Positions 52,797 to 62,332 are shown, numbered from the stretch's first letter. The stretch: 64,000 nucleotides of DNA from Burkholderia plantarii (GCF_001411805.1 NZ_CP007213.1:3596001-3660000); one strand, 5' to 3'. Program-made: numbers and translations. The notes: generated by a model from the sequence alone, not told the origin.

Positions 52797-53807
52797 ATGA
52801 CAGACACACAACGCGATCTCGTACTTGTCACCGGCGCGTCCGGCTTCGTCGGCTCCGCCGTGGCACGCATCGCGCAGGCGCGGGGCCATGCGGTGCGCGT
52901 GTTGGTGCGCGCCACGAGCCCGCGCACCAACGTCGCCGGCCTCGACGCGGAAGTCGTCACCGGCGACATGCGCGACGAGGCGTCGATGCGCCAGGCGCTG
53001 CGCGGGGTGCGCTACCTGCTGCACGTGGCCGCCGACTACCGGCTCTGGGCACCCGATCCACGCGAAATCGAGCGCGCCAACCTGGAAGGCGCCGTCGCCA
53101 CGATGCGCGCGGCGCTCGCCGAGGGCGTCGAGCGCATCGTCTATACCAGCAGCGTCGCCACGCTGAAGGTGACCAGCTCCGGCGACTCGACCGACGAAAC
53201 CTCGCCGCTCGCCGCCGGGCAGGCGATCGGCGTCTACAAGCGCAGCAAGGTGCTGGCCGAGCGTGCCGTCGAGCGCATGATCGCCGAGGACGGCCTGCCC
53301 GCCGTGATCGTCAACCCGTCCACGCCGATCGGCCCGCGCGACGTGAAGCCGACGCCGACCGGGCGGATCATCGTCGAGGCCGCCACCGGCAAGATTCCCG
53401 CGTTCGTCGACACGGGCCTGAACCTGGTCCACGTCGACGACGTCGCGCACGGCCATTTCCTCGCGCTCGAGAAAGGCCGCATCGGCGAGCGCTACATCCT
53501 CGGCGGCGAGAACCTGCCGCTGCAGCAGATGCTGGCCGACATCGCGGCGATGACGGGCCGCAAGCCGCCGACCATCGCGCTGCCGCGCTGGCCGCTCTAT
53601 CCGCTCGCGGTCGCGGCCGAGGCGGTGGCGAAATTCACGAAGCGCGAGCCGTTCGTGACCGTCGACGGGCTGAAGATGTCGAAGAACAAGATGTACTTCA
53701 CGTCGGCGAAGGCCGAGCGCGAACTCGGCTACCGCGCGCGGCCTTACCGCGACGGCCTGCGCGACGCGCTCGACTGGTTCCGCGAGGCGGGTTATCTGAC
53801 GCGCTGA
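52797..53807 (+). CDS. hpnA: Hopanoid-associated sugar epimerase HpnA
   Basis: The 336-aa protein is an extended SDR epimerase/dehydratase. It has GASGFVG at residues 13-19 (NAD-binding Rossmann motif), the RIVYTSSVATL strand and the YKRSK active-site Tyr/Lys pair. The tail KMYFTSAKAERELGYRARPYRDGL matches HpnA, encoded in hopanoid biosynthesis loci, where it is thought to act on a sugar during hopanoid side-chain formation. GAGG lies 6 nt before ATG 52797. Nearby hpnB, ispH and hpnH support the assignment. Confidence 0.9.
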   Translation: MTDTQRDLVLVTGASGFVGSAVARIAQARGHAVRVLVRATSPRTNVAGLDAEVVTGDMRDEASMRQALRGVRYLLHVAADYRLWAPDPREIERANLEGAVATMRAALAEGVERIVYTSSVATLKVTSSGDSTDETSPLAAGQAIGVYKRSKVLAERAVERMIAEDGLPAVIVNPSTPIGPRDVKPTPTGRIIVEAATGKIPAFVDTGLNLVHVDDVAHGHFLALEKGRIGERYILGGENLPLQQMLADIAAMTGRKPPTIALPRWPLYPLAVAAEAVAKFTKREPFVTVDGLKMSKNKMYFTSAKAERELGYRARPYRDGLRDALDWFREAGYLTR

Positions 53808-53883
53808 ACGGGCGGCGGGTGGCCGGCCCAGCCATGCCCGCGCGCGTACACGCCGGGTCGATGTGAGCGCCCGCTTCGGGTGT

Positions 53884-53955
53884 TTGCGGGCTTGCGGGCT
53901 TGCGGGCTTGCGGGCTTGCGGGCTTGCGGGCTTGCGGGCTTGCGGGCTTGCGGGC
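53884..53955. repeat. Nine-copy octamer minisatellite ttgcgggc
   Basis: Nine perfect tandem copies of an 8-bp unit lie 77 bp after the hpnA stop and 205 bp before the coiled-coil gene. Eight is not a multiple of three, so in any ORF copy-number change would shift frame unless three copies change at once. It probably sits in non-coding DNA. Confidence 0.95.
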
Positions 53956-54159
53956 GACGACGCTACGCGGGGGCCGCGAATTTCGATACCGCCGCGTTCG
54001 CGCGTCATCCAGTTGTCGTACCGAAGGGCGACGTTTCGCACGATCTGACAGCGCATGGGCGCCGATTCCTGCGCCGGGCCAGCACTTTGTTACACGTCAG
54101 GCCCGAACCGCGCACGGCGCAACGGGTAGAATCGCGGGTCTTACGTAGAGAAAGCACGC
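53956..54159. other. Upstream region of the Ala-rich coiled-coil gene
   Basis: About 200 bp between the octamer repeat and the start of the next gene. A short AT-rich segment near 54080-54160 may hold the promoter. No clear boxes were found. Confidence 0.3.
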
Positions 54160-55659
54160 ATGAACCTGAACGATCAGATCGACGCGCTCGGTACGGGCAT
54201 CGATCAGCTCATCCATACCGCACGCACGGTAGCGGGAGCCGCGAAGGCCGCGATCGACAACGCGGCCGCCGATCAGGCCGCCGCCAAGGCCGCCACCGAC
54301 GAGGCGAACGCCGCACGCGCGGCCGCCGAACAGATTGCCGCCGAACGCGCGGCCACCGAAGCCCTTCACGAACAGATGCGCGCGGTGCAGGCCGCGGCCG
54401 AATCGGCCGCCGCCCAGGCCGTGACCGACAAGACCGCCGCTGAAGCGCTCGCGGCCAGCGCCACGGCCGAGCGCGCGGCAGTGCAAGCCGCGACCGCGCA
54501 GGCGGCAGCGGATCGCGAGGCGGCGCAAGCCGCGGCGAAGCAAGCTGCTGCCGATCTCGAAGCGGCGCAAGCCGCCATCAAGCAAGCCGCCGCCGACCGG
54601 GAAGCCGCCGAGGCCATCGTCAAGCAAGCCGTCGCCGATCGCGAAGCGGCGGAAGCCGCCATCAAGCAAGCCGTCGCCGACCGGGAAGCCGCCGAAGCTG
54701 CGTCGAAGCAAGCTGCCGCCGACCGCGAGGCTGCCGACGCGATCGTCAGGCAGGCGGCCGCCGAGCGCGAAGCGGCGGAAGCCGTCATCAAGCAAGCCGC
54801 TGCCGACCGCGAGGCCGCCGAGGCCATCGTCAAGCAAGCCGCGGCCGAGCGCGAAGCCCACGCCGCCCAACGCGGCGCCGAACACGACGCCACCGCGCAG
54901 CAGGTCGCCGCCGAACGCGCGACGGCCGAAACCGCCGCCCGGCACGCCGCGGCCGACCTCGACGCGGCCGAAGCCGCGCGCCGCGAGGCAAACGCCGCGC
55001 GCGAGGCCGCCATCGAAGCCGCCGAGCGCGCCGCTCGCGACCGCGAGGCGGCCGATTCGCTGGCCGCGCAAATCCGCGCCGACCGCGCCGCGCTGGCCGA
55101 CGCGGCCGGGCAGTTCGAAGCCGAGCGCACGGCAGCCAAGACGGCGGCATCGCTTGCCGCCGCCGACAAGGCCGCGGCCGAGCTGCTCGCCGCCCAGGCC
55201 GCCTCCGACAAGGCCGCCGCCGAGGAAGCGCTGCGCGAGGCCATCGAGAGGGAAGCGGCGCTCGAACAGTCCGCCGCCAAGGCGAACTCCGTCACGAACG
55301 CCGAAGTCAAGCCCGACACGCAGCCCGAAGCGAACACCGCGCCCCGCCTGATCGTCTCCCGTCCCGCGCAGGACGCGCTGGTGCTGGCGATCGGCGAACG
55401 CGAGATCCCGCTGTCGCCGCAGCAGCTGAGCCAGCTGATCGAGGAACTCGCGCACGCGCGCGCCTCAATGACGCTCGAGCAGCCGCACGGCCTGCCGTCC
55501 GGCTGGCGCTTCGTCTCGACGCGCAATCCGATGATGGCGGTGCAGAAGCAGTCGAACGGCGACCGCCTGCTGGTCGCGCGTCATACCGGTTACGGCTGGG
55601 TGCCGTTCACGTTCTCGCCCGACACCGTGATCCAGATGTACATGCTGCTCACGCAATAA
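54160..55659 (+). CDS. Ala-rich 14-residue-repeat coiled-coil protein with conserved C-terminal domain
   Basis: The 499-aa product is predicted to be a long soluble Ala-rich coiled coil (about residues 40-385) that includes nine tandem copies of a 14-residue unit of the type KQAAADREAAEAIV (about residues 113-238), two heptads each. The last 110 residues differ: a compact domain starts APRLIVSRPAQDALVLAIG and ends WVPFTFSPDTVIQMYMLL. No signal peptide or membrane segment is visible. I do not recognise the family; the repeats resemble other Ala-rich filament or spacer proteins. It lies between hpnA and hpnB yet has no known hopanoid role. A bidirectional terminator follows. Confidence 0.75.
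   Translation: MNLNDQIDALGTGIDQLIHTARTVAGAAKAAIDNAAADQAAAKAATDEANAARAAAEQIAAERAATEALHEQMRAVQAAAESAAAQAVTDKTAAEALAASATAERAAVQAATAQAAADREAAQAAAKQAAADLEAAQAAIKQAAADREAAEAIVKQAVADREAAEAAIKQAVADREAAEAASKQAAADREAADAIVRQAAAEREAAEAVIKQAAADREAAEAIVKQAAAEREAHAAQRGAEHDATAQQVAAERATAETAARHAAADLDAAEAARREANAAREAAIEAAERAARDREAADSLAAQIRADRAALADAAGQFEAERTAAKTAASLAAADKAAAELLAAQAASDKAAAEEALREAIEREAALEQSAAKANSVTNAEVKPDTQPEANTAPRLIVSRPAQDALVLAIGEREIPLSPQQLSQLIEELAHARASMTLEQPHGLPSGWRFVSTRNPMMAVQKQSNGDRLLVARHTGYGWVPFTFSPDTVIQMYMLLTQ
54496..54873 (+). repeat. Nine tandem 42-bp repeats encoding 14-residue units
   Basis: Nine in-frame 42-bp units encode variants of (K/A/R)QA(A/V)A(D/E)(R/L)EAAXAXX. The units differ at several codons, indicating an older or gene-converted repeat array rather than a recent slippage event. 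Confidence 0.85.
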
Positions 55660-55716
55660 CGCGCACCGCCCCGGAAGCCGGGCGCGGCCCGAACGGGAGC
55701 GACGGCGCCCCAAGCG

Positions 55717-55753
55717 AAAACGGCACACGGTGCGCAACCGTGTGCCGTTTTTT
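55717..55753. terminator. Bidirectional terminator between coiled-coil gene and hpnB
   Basis: The 15-bp stem AAAACGGCACACGGT / ACCGTGTGCCGTTTT with a 5-nt loop is bounded by an A tract on one side and T tract on the other, so it serves the plus-strand coiled-coil gene and the convergent minus-strand hpnB. Confidence 0.92.
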
Positions 55754-55790
55754 CATGCCGCCAGACCAGGCGACGGACGTCCGCCGGCGC

Positions 55791-56978
55791 TCAGCGCTCC
55801 ACCGGCGCCTGCACGCGCGCCTTCCACTGGCCGCCCTTGCCGCGCCAGTAGCGCCACGCGGACGCGAACGTCGCGCCGTTATAGAACAGCGCGACGAGCG
55901 GCAGCGCGGGCGCCCACAGCAGCGAGCGCCGGTAGTAGGCCAGCATCGGCGCGTAGGACGCGCTCATCGCCGCCCATGCGAGCCAGGCCGGCCACGCGCG
56001 CGCGCCGCAGGCCAGCGCGGCCACCGGCGGCAGCAGGTAGATGATCGACATGCCGACCAGCGTGCCCGCCAGCAGCAGCGGCGAATAACGCAGCTGCGTG
56101 AACGCGGTGCGCGCGATCATGTTCCAGATGTCGCGCCAGCTGTCATACGGGCGCAGCGACACGCTGCGATCGGCAAGGTCAAGCCGGATCGGATGATGCT
56201 GGCCGCCGCGGAACTTGATCTTGGCGGCCAGGCTGCAATCGTCGATCAGCGCGCCGCGAATCGACTCGATCCCGCCTGCCTCTTCCAGCGCCGCGCGCCG
56301 CACCAGCATGCAGCCGCCGGCCGCGCCGGCGGTCTTGCTGCGCGTGTTGTTGATCCACGAGAACGGGTAGAGCTTCGCGAAGAAGAACACGAAGGCCGGG
56401 ATCAGCGCCTTTTCCCAGAACGAGTCGCAGCGCAGCCGCACCATCAGCGATACCAGATCGCGGCCTTCCGCCTGGGCGCGCGTGACGAGCTGGGTCACCG
56501 CGTCGGCCGGATGGCCGATGTCCGCGTCGGTCAGCAGCAGGTAGTCGGCCGGCAGCCCATGCGTGCGCACCGCGGCGATGCCCTGCGACTGCGCCCAGAC
56601 CTTGCCCGACCAGCCGGACGGCAGCGGCTGCGCGCTCAGCACGGTGAGCCGGTCGGCGTGCCGGGCGGCCAGCGCCGCCGCGCGCGCGGCATCGGCCGTG
56701 CCGTCGGTGCTGTGGTCGTCCACCACGATCACGTGCAGCGCGCCGGGGTAATCCTGCCGCACCAGCGAGGTGACGGCCTCGCCGATCACGTCCACCTCGT
56801 TGCGCGCCGGCACCACCACCGCCACCGCCGGCCAGCCGTCGGCGGCGGCCGCGCCGCGCGCCTCGGCCGGCAGCGGAGCGGCCGGGCGCGCACGCCAGAA
56901 GCCACCGCGCGCGAACAGCAGCACGCACCAGATAATCAGGGACACACACGACAGGACGAACACGATCGCGAGCGTCAT
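55791..56978 (-). CDS. hpnB: Hopene-associated glycosyltransferase HpnB
   Basis: The 395-aa protein is a family-2 glycosyltransferase with a leading membrane helix (about residues 3-23), the GT-A fold (VVVPARNEVDVIGEAVTSLVRQDYPG, VDDHSTDGTAD) and the DXD-type acidic site LLTDADIGH. The tail has four or so hydrophobic segments. The SGWSGKVWAQSQGI and FRGGQHHPIRLD blocks are typical of HpnB, a membrane glycosyltransferase found in hopanoid clusters whose exact acceptor is not settled. ATG 56978 has a GGAGGG Shine-Dalgarno. It converges on the coiled-coil gene. Confidence 0.92.
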   Translation of the reverse strand: MTLAIVFVLSCVSLIIWCVLLFARGGFWRARPAAPLPAEARGAAAADGWPAVAVVVPARNEVDVIGEAVTSLVRQDYPGALHVIVVDDHSTDGTADAARAAALAARHADRLTVLSAQPLPSGWSGKVWAQSQGIAAVRTHGLPADYLLLTDADIGHPADAVTQLVTRAQAEGRDLVSLMVRLRCDSFWEKALIPAFVFFFAKLYPFSWINNTRSKTAGAAGGCMLVRRAALEEAGGIESIRGALIDDCSLAAKIKFRGGQHHPIRLDLADRSVSLRPYDSWRDIWNMIARTAFTQLRYSPLLLAGTLVGMSIIYLLPPVAALACGARAWPAWLAWAAMSASYAPMLAYYRRSLLWAPALPLVALFYNGATFASAWRYWRGKGGQWKARVQAPVER

Positions 56979-57350
56979 GCGCGACCCTCCATGGCCGCGC
57001 CGGCCGGCCGGTTGGCCGCCCGTTCGGCCGCAAAATTCGGGGACACACCAATCAGTTCGACTTCCATCCAGTCCGCCTGTGAGCCGGCGCGAGCCCCATC
57101 GGCCGCCGGACGCGTTCAAAACCGCGTAGTGTAGCCGGGTTCCGCGGCAGCGGTCGCGGCGCCCCGGTACTGCGCACACAGCAACAGATTGGTACTGGGG
57201 AAAGCACGAAGGAGCCGATAGCGTTAAAATGCGCGATTAATTTTGGATGCCGGTAAATTCTGAACCGGCATTGATAAACATCAAGTTGGGGCGATCGAGC
57301 CGGCTGACCGGCTCTCTCGAACCCCGCGCTGTCGTCGGAGTTCGCCCTTT
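56979..57350. other. Divergent control region of hpnB and ispH
   Basis: About 370 bp. A -10-like TAAAAT (57225-57230) lies upstream of ispH but a matching -35 at normal spacing is not clear. No other element was recognised. Confidence 0.4.
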
Positions 57351-58292
57351 ATGCGAGTCATTCTTGCCCAACCCCGGGGCTTCTGTGCGGGCGTGGTCCG
57401 TGCCATCGAGATCGTCGATCGGGCGCTGCAGCAGCATGGCGCGCCCGTCTACGTCCGGCACGAGATCGTCCACAACCGCCACGTGGTGGACAATCTGCGG
57501 AACAAGGGGGCGAAATTCGTCGAGGAACTGCACGAGGTGCCGCACGGCGCCGTGGCGATCTTCAGCGCGCACGGCGTGGCCCAGGCCGTCGAAAAGGACG
57601 CCGAGGCCCGCGGCCTCGACGTGCTCGACGCCACCTGCCCGCTCGTCACGAAGGTCCACGTGCAGGGCCGGCAGTACGTGTCGGCCGGGCGCCGCCTGAT
57701 CCTGATCGGCCACGCCGGCCATCCGGAGGTGGAAGGCACGGTCGGGCAGATCCCGGGCGAAGTGATCCTGGTGCAGAGCGAGGCCGAGGTCGCGACGCTG
57801 GAACTGCCGGTGGATACGCCGGTCGCCTACGTGACGCAGACCACGCTGTCGGTGGACGACACGCGCGGCATCATCGAGGCGCTGACGCGCCGCTTCACCG
57901 ACATCGTCGGCCCCGACACGCGCGACATCTGCTACGCCACCCAGAACCGCCAGGCCGCCGTGCGCGAGCTCAGCAGCCAGGTGGACGTGCTGGTCGTGGT
58001 CGGCGCGACGAACAGCTCCAACTCGAACCGCCTGCGCGAGATCGGCACCGAAAGCGGTGTGCCGAGCTACCTCGTCGCCGACGGCTCCGAGATCCGCGCC
58101 GAATGGTTCGCCGGCGCACACACGGTCGGCCTCACCGCGGGCGCCTCGGCGCCCGAGGAGATGGTCGAGGACGTGATCGGCGCGCTGCGCGCCCTGGGCC
58201 CCGTGGAGGTCGTCACGATGGCGGGCCGCGAGGAAAAAGTCGAATTCAAGCTGCCGGCGAAGCTCATGCAAGCTGTCGCCCGCGAAGTTTAA
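57351..58292 (+). CDS. ispH: 4-hydroxy-3-methylbut-2-enyl diphosphate reductase IspH (paralogue in hopanoid locus)
   Basis: The 313-aa iron-sulfur enzyme makes isopentenyl and dimethylallyl diphosphates in the last step of the MEP pathway. The three cluster cysteines are in [20 protein letters not shown] and [11 protein letters not shown]; the substrate-binding motifs [14 protein letters not shown] and TNSSNSNRL are present. Location 12 bp upstream of hpnH suggests this copy is transcribed with hopanoid genes, supplying isoprenoid precursors; whether it is the only ispH of the genome cannot be seen here. Confidence 0.95.
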   Translation: MRVILAQPRGFCAGVVRAIEIVDRALQQHGAPVYVRHEIVHNRHVVDNLRNKGAKFVEELHEVPHGAVAIFSAHGVAQAVEKDAEARGLDVLDATCPLVTKVHVQGRQYVSAGRRLILIGHAGHPEVEGTVGQIPGEVILVQSEAEVATLELPVDTPVAYVTQTTLSVDDTRGIIEALTRRFTDIVGPDTRDICYATQNRQAAVRELSSQVDVLVVVGATNSSNSNRLREIGTESGVPSYLVADGSEIRAEWFAGAHTVGLTAGASAPEEMVEDVIGALRALGPVEVVTMAGREEKVEFKLPAKLMQAVAREV

Positions 58293-58304
58293 GGAGGACA
58301 TCTC

Positions 58305-59465
58305 TTGTCTATTCCGCTGCTCCAGCAAGTCCGTGTGGGCGCATACATCGTGCGCAACCACCTGTCCGGCAACAAACGCTACCCGCTCGCGCTGATGCTC
58401 GAGCCGCTGTTCCGTTGCAACCTCGCCTGCAATGGCTGCGGGAAGATCGATTATCCGGACCCGATCCTGAACCAGCGCCTGTCGATCGAGGAATGCCTGC
58501 AGGCCGTCGACGAGTGCGGCGCGCCGGTGGTGTCGATCGCCGGCGGCGAGCCGCTGCTGCACCGTGACATGCCGGAAATCGTCAAGGGCATCATGAAGCG
58601 CAAGAAGTTCGTGTATCTCTGCACGAACGCGCTGCTGATGGAAAAGAAGATGGACGACTACCAGCCGAGCCCGTACTTCGTCTGGTCGGTCCACCTCGAC
58701 GGCGACCAGCAGATGCACGACCACTCGGTCTCGCAGGACGGCGTCTACGAGAAGGCGGTGGCGGCCATCAAGGAAGCGAAGCGCCGCGGTTTCCGCGTCA
58801 ACATCAACTGCACGCTGTTCAACGACGCGATCCCCGAGCGCGTGGCGAAGTTCTTCGACACGCTCAAGCCGATCGGCGTGGACGGCATCACGGTGTCGCC
58901 GGGCTATGCCTACGAGCGCGCGCCGGACCAGCAGCACTTCCTGAACCGCGACAAGACCAAGAACCTGTTCCGCGAGATCCTCAAGCGCGGCGAAGGCGGC
59001 AAGCGCTGGTCGTTCAGCCAGTCGTCGCTGTTCCTCGACTTCCTGGCCGGCAACCAGAGCTACAAATGCACGCCGTGGGGCAACCCGGCGCGCACGGTGT
59101 TCGGCTGGCAGAAGCCGTGCTATCTGGTCGGCGAAGGTTACGTGAAGACCTTCAAGGAGCTGATGGAAACCACCGAGTGGGACAACTACGGCGTGGGCAA
59201 CTACGAGAAGTGCGCGGACTGCATGGTCCACTGCGGCTTCGAGGCCACCGCCGTGATGGACACCATCTCGAACCCGCTCAAGGCGCTGCGCGTGAGCCGC
59301 AAGGGCATCAACACGGAAGGCGCGTTCGCTCCGGACATCCCGATCGACAAGCAGCGTCCGGCCGAGTACGTGTTCTCGCGCCACGTCGAGATCAAGCTCG
59401 AAGAGATCAAGGTGGCCGGCAAGGGCAAGCTGCAGAAGCCGGCGAAGACCGCCAACGCGGTCTGA
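58305..59465 (+). CDS. hpnH: Adenosyl-hopene transferase HpnH (radical SAM)
   Basis: The 386-aa radical SAM enzyme adds adenosine to diploptene/hopene in the first step of extended hopanoid synthesis. The [4Fe-4S] ligand motif CX3CX2C is CNLACNGC at residues 38-45, followed by GGEPLLH (SAM binding). The C-terminal CxxCxxHCG cluster-type segment (CADCMVHCGFEATA) is also seen. The start is TTG 58305, with AGGAGG 7 nt upstream; no ATG fits. It overlaps closely with ispH and is followed by a strong terminator. Confidence 0.96.
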   Translation: MSIPLLQQVRVGAYIVRNHLSGNKRYPLALMLEPLFRCNLACNGCGKIDYPDPILNQRLSIEECLQAVDECGAPVVSIAGGEPLLHRDMPEIVKGIMKRKKFVYLCTNALLMEKKMDDYQPSPYFVWSVHLDGDQQMHDHSVSQDGVYEKAVAAIKEAKRRGFRVNINCTLFNDAIPERVAKFFDTLKPIGVDGITVSPGYAYERAPDQQHFLNRDKTKNLFREILKRGEGGKRWSFSQSSLFLDFLAGNQSYKCTPWGNPARTVFGWQKPCYLVGEGYVKTFKELMETTEWDNYGVGNYEKCADCMVHCGFEATAVMDTISNPLKALRVSRKGINTEGAFAPDIPIDKQRPAEYVFSRHVEIKLEEIKVAGKGKLQKPAKTANAV

Positions 59466-59538
59466 GCCACGGGCGGGGCGGGCGCGCGTCGCCTGCCTTG
59501 CCGGGGTTGACCGGTTTCACTGCCTGCGCGGGACACGA

Positions 59539-59584
59539 CGAGGGCGCCCCGGACTCATGGTCCGGGGCGCCCTCGTGCTTTTTT
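59539..59584 (+). terminator. Strong terminator after hpnH
   Basis: A 15-bp perfect stem (CGAGGGCGCCCCGGA / TCCGGGGCGCCCTCG) with a 7-nt loop is followed by a T tract at 59579-59584. It separates hpnH from the convergent MFS transporter gene. Confidence 0.92.
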
Positions 59585-59627
59585 GGCGCGGCGCGCCGCG
59601 CTCCTTCGGGATTCCTTCCGTGTTCCC

Positions 59628-60947
59628 TCAACGTTCGCCGCGTCCCGCCGTCAGCGCCGCCGCGCGCGCGCCGGGCGCGGCCTGCCGGCTCAGCACCAGC
59701 GTCAGCACGGCCGACAGCGCGAGGCTCGCCCCCACCACGTACAGCCCGGCCGCGTAGCCGCCCGTCACGCCCTTGAGCCAGCCGATCGCGAACGGTCCGA
59801 CGAAGCCGCCGAGGTTGCCGATCGAGTTGATCATCGCGATCCCGGCCGCCGCGCCGGAGCCCGACAGGAACAGGCTCGGCATCGCCCAGAGCGGCGCCTT
59901 GGCGGCGCTGATGCCGACGTTGACGATCACCAGCGCCGCGATCACGCCCACGATGGTCGTCGAGCCGCCCGCGAACACGAAGCCGACGCAGGCCAGCGCG
60001 CACGGGATCACTACGTGCCAGGTGCGCTCGCCGGTGCGATCGGAGTGGCGCGCCCAGAGAATCATCGCCACCACCGCGAGCACGCTCGGGATCGCGTTCA
60101 GCAGGCCCGTCTGCAGCGAGCCGAAGCCGTACTGGCGGATGATCAGCGGCGCCCAAAGCCCGAGCGTGTAGAGCCCCGCCGAGGTGCCGAAATAGATCAG
60201 CGCCAGCGCCAGCACGCGCGCATCGCGCAGCGCCGCGATCGGTCCGATCGTGTGGCCGGCGCGCGCGTGGCGCGCGTCCGTTTCGGACTTCAGCTTCGCG
60301 ATCAGCCAGGCGCGCTCGTCGTCGGCGAGCCAGTGCGCCTGGGCCGGCGTGTCGGTCAGCGCGCGCAGCACGACGAAGCCCAGCAGCACGGCCGGCACCG
60401 CCTCGATCACGTACAGCAGCTGCCAGTCGGCCAGCCCGAAGATCGGCGGCAGCTGCATGATCGCGCCCGACAGCGGCGAGCCGAGCGCGGTCGAGATCGG
60501 CGCGGCGGCCATGAACCACGCCGCCGCCACGGCGCGCTGGCGGGTGGGGAACCACTGCGCGAGGTAGTAGATGATGCCGGGGAAGAAGCCGGCCTCGGCC
60601 ACGCCGAGCAGGAAGCGCACGCTGTAGAAACTGGCCGGCCCGGTCACCAGCGCCGAGGCCGCCGAGACGATGCCCCACGAGATCATCACGCGCGCGATCC
60701 AGATGCGCGCGCCGACCTTGCTGAGGATCAGGTTCGACGGCACCTCGAACAGGAAGTAGCCGATGAAGAACAGGCCGCCGCCGAGCCCGAACGCGGTGGG
60801 CGTGAGGCCGAGCGAGGCGTTCATGGTCAGCGCGGCGAAGCCGACGTTGACGCGGTCGAGGAAGCTGACGAAGTAGAGCAGCATCACGAACGGAATGATC
60901 CGCCACATGAGCTTGCGGGTGACGCGGCTCTCGATATCGGTGGTCAT
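59628..60947 (-). CDS. MFS transporter of the anion:cation symporter family (putative tartrate transporter)
   Basis: The 439-aa inner-membrane protein has 12 predicted membrane helices and the family pattern: RIIPFVMLLYFVSFLDRVNVGFAAL at the start, FLFEVPSNLILSKVGAR and FLLGVAEAGFFPGIIYYLAQWFP. The family carries organic anions such as tartrate, phthalate and galactarate. AGGAG precedes ATG 60947. The neighbouring tartrate/malate dehydrogenase gene, encoded 299 bp upstream in the same direction, points to tartrate or malate as the substrate; this is inference. Confidence 0.9.
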   Translation of the reverse strand: MTTDIESRVTRKLMWRIIPFVMLLYFVSFLDRVNVGFAALTMNASLGLTPTAFGLGGGLFFIGYFLFEVPSNLILSKVGARIWIARVMISWGIVSAASALVTGPASFYSVRFLLGVAEAGFFPGIIYYLAQWFPTRQRAVAAAWFMAAAPISTALGSPLSGAIMQLPPIFGLADWQLLYVIEAVPAVLLGFVVLRALTDTPAQAHWLADDERAWLIAKLKSETDARHARAGHTIGPIAALRDARVLALALIYFGTSAGLYTLGLWAPLIIRQYGFGSLQTGLLNAIPSVLAVVAMILWARHSDRTGERTWHVVIPCALACVGFVFAGGSTTIVGVIAALVIVNVGISAAKAPLWAMPSLFLSGSGAAAGIAMINSIGNLGGFVGPFAIGWLKGVTGGYAAGLYVVGASLALSAVLTLVLSRQAAPGARAAALTAGRGER

Positions 60948-61246
60948 GCGTGTCTCCTGCGGCCGCGCGGCGTCGGCGCCGCCGGCCGGATGCGTGATCG
61001 ACGGGCTCTTGACGGCCCTGATCGACGGTGCGCCGCCCGTGCGTTCGCGCCGCCGGCGGCGGCCGCGACCACTGGACGGCGCGACTGGGAACTGCGAACT
61101 GCCCGCGGCTGGATCCGGTGCTGTCGATGGCGGGTTACCGGCCTGGCCGGCCTCGCCGCGCGCGGTGGCAAGCCGGCGTTCGCGGCGAGCCGGCGGCGGC
61201 CCGGCGGCCGCGCCGCGAACCGCCCGGCCCGGCCGTCCCGCCCGGC
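60948..61246. other. Gap between dehydrogenase and transporter genes
   Basis: About 300 bp of GC-rich DNA with short repeated CCGGCC/GGCCGG elements. I see no gene or clear terminator; the two flanking genes may still share a transcript. Confidence 0.35.
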
Positions 61247-62332
61247 TCAGGCCGCCACGGCCGCGCGCTGCGCGACATGCGCGCAGACCGCCTGCGTGAC
61301 CTGCTCGGTGGTCGCCTGCCCGCCGAGGTCGCCCGTATGCAGCGCCGGGTCGGCGGTCGCCGCCTCCACGGCGCGCATCACGCGCGCGGCGGCCTCGTGC
61401 TCGCCGAGGTGCTCGAGCAGCATCACCACCGACCAGAACGTGCCGACCGGATTGGCGATGCCCTTGCCCATGATGTCGAACGCCGAGCCGTGGATCGGTT
61501 CGAACATCGACGGATAGCGGCGCTCGGGATCGATGTTGCCGGTCGGCGCGATGCCGAGACTGCCGGCCAGCGCAGCGGCCAGGTCGCTGAGGATGTCGGC
61601 GTGCAGGTTGGTGGCGACGATCGTGTCGAGCGAGGCCGGGCGGTTGATCATGCGCGCCGTCGAGGCGTCGACCAGCTCCTTGTCCCAGGTCACGTCCGGG
61701 AATTCCCTGGCGATCTGCACCGCGATCTCGTCCCACATCACCATCGCGTGGCGCTGCGCGTTGCTCTTGGTGATCACCGTCAGCAGCTTGCGCGGGCGCG
61801 ACTGCGCGAGCCGGAACGCGAAGCGCATGATCCGCTCCACGCCGGCGCGCGTCATCATCGACACGTCGGTGGCCGCCTCGATCGGGTGGCCCTGATGGAC
61901 ACGGCCGCCCACGCCCGCGTATTCGCCTTCCGAGTTCTCGCGCACGATCACCCAGTCGAGATCGCCGGGGCCGCAGCGCTTGAGCGGCGCGTCGATGCCG
62001 GGCAGGATCCGCGTCGGCCGCACGTTCGCGTACTGGTCGAAGCCCTGGCAGATCTTCAGGCGCAGGCCCCACAGCGTGACGTGGTCGGGCACGTCCGGGT
62101 CGCCGGCCGAGCCGAACAGGATCGCGTCCTTGCCGCGCAGCGCGTCGAGCCCGTCGGCCGGCATCATCACGCCGTGGCGGCGGTAGTAGTCGGCGCCCCA
62201 GTCGAAATCCTCGAACTCGAACGCGAAGCCGGCGTCCGCGCCGGCCAGCGCCTCCAGCACGCGGCGGCCGGCGGGAATCACTTCCTTGCCGATGCCGTCG
62301 CCGGGAATGGTGGCGATGCGATAGGTCTTCAT
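61247..62332 (-). CDS. Tartrate dehydrogenase / D-malate dehydrogenase (decarboxylating)
   Basis: The 361-aa enzyme belongs to the isocitrate/isopropylmalate dehydrogenase family and oxidises tartrate or D-malate with NAD+. Motifs include IPGDGIGKEVIPAG, GSAGDPDVPDHVTLWGLRLKICQ, the substrate loop VRENSEGEYAGVGG, the catalytic KSNAQRH segment and DASTARMI. The ICQGFDQYANVRP block is typical of the TtuC/DmlA branch. GGAG precedes ATG 62332. Divergent from a LysR gene that probably controls it and followed by a transporter gene. Confidence 0.93.
   Translation of the reverse strand: MKTYRIATIPGDGIGKEVIPAGRRVLEALAGADAGFAFEFEDFDWGADYYRRHGVMMPADGLDALRGKDAILFGSAGDPDVPDHVTLWGLRLKICQGFDQYANVRPTRILPGIDAPLKRCGPGDLDWVIVRENSEGEYAGVGGRVHQGHPIEAATDVSMMTRAGVERIMRFAFRLAQSRPRKLLTVITKSNAQRHAMVMWDEIAVQIAREFPDVTWDKELVDASTARMINRPASLDTIVATNLHADILSDLAAALAGSLGIAPTGNIDPERRYPSMFEPIHGSAFDIMGKGIANPVGTFWSVVMLLEHLGEHEAAARVMRAVEAATADPALHTGDLGGQATTEQVTQAVCAHVAQRAAVAA

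Noticed and set aside
53884..53955. CRISPR array
   Set aside because: The 8-bp units are contiguous with no spacers and no cas genes are present; it is a simple tandem repeat.
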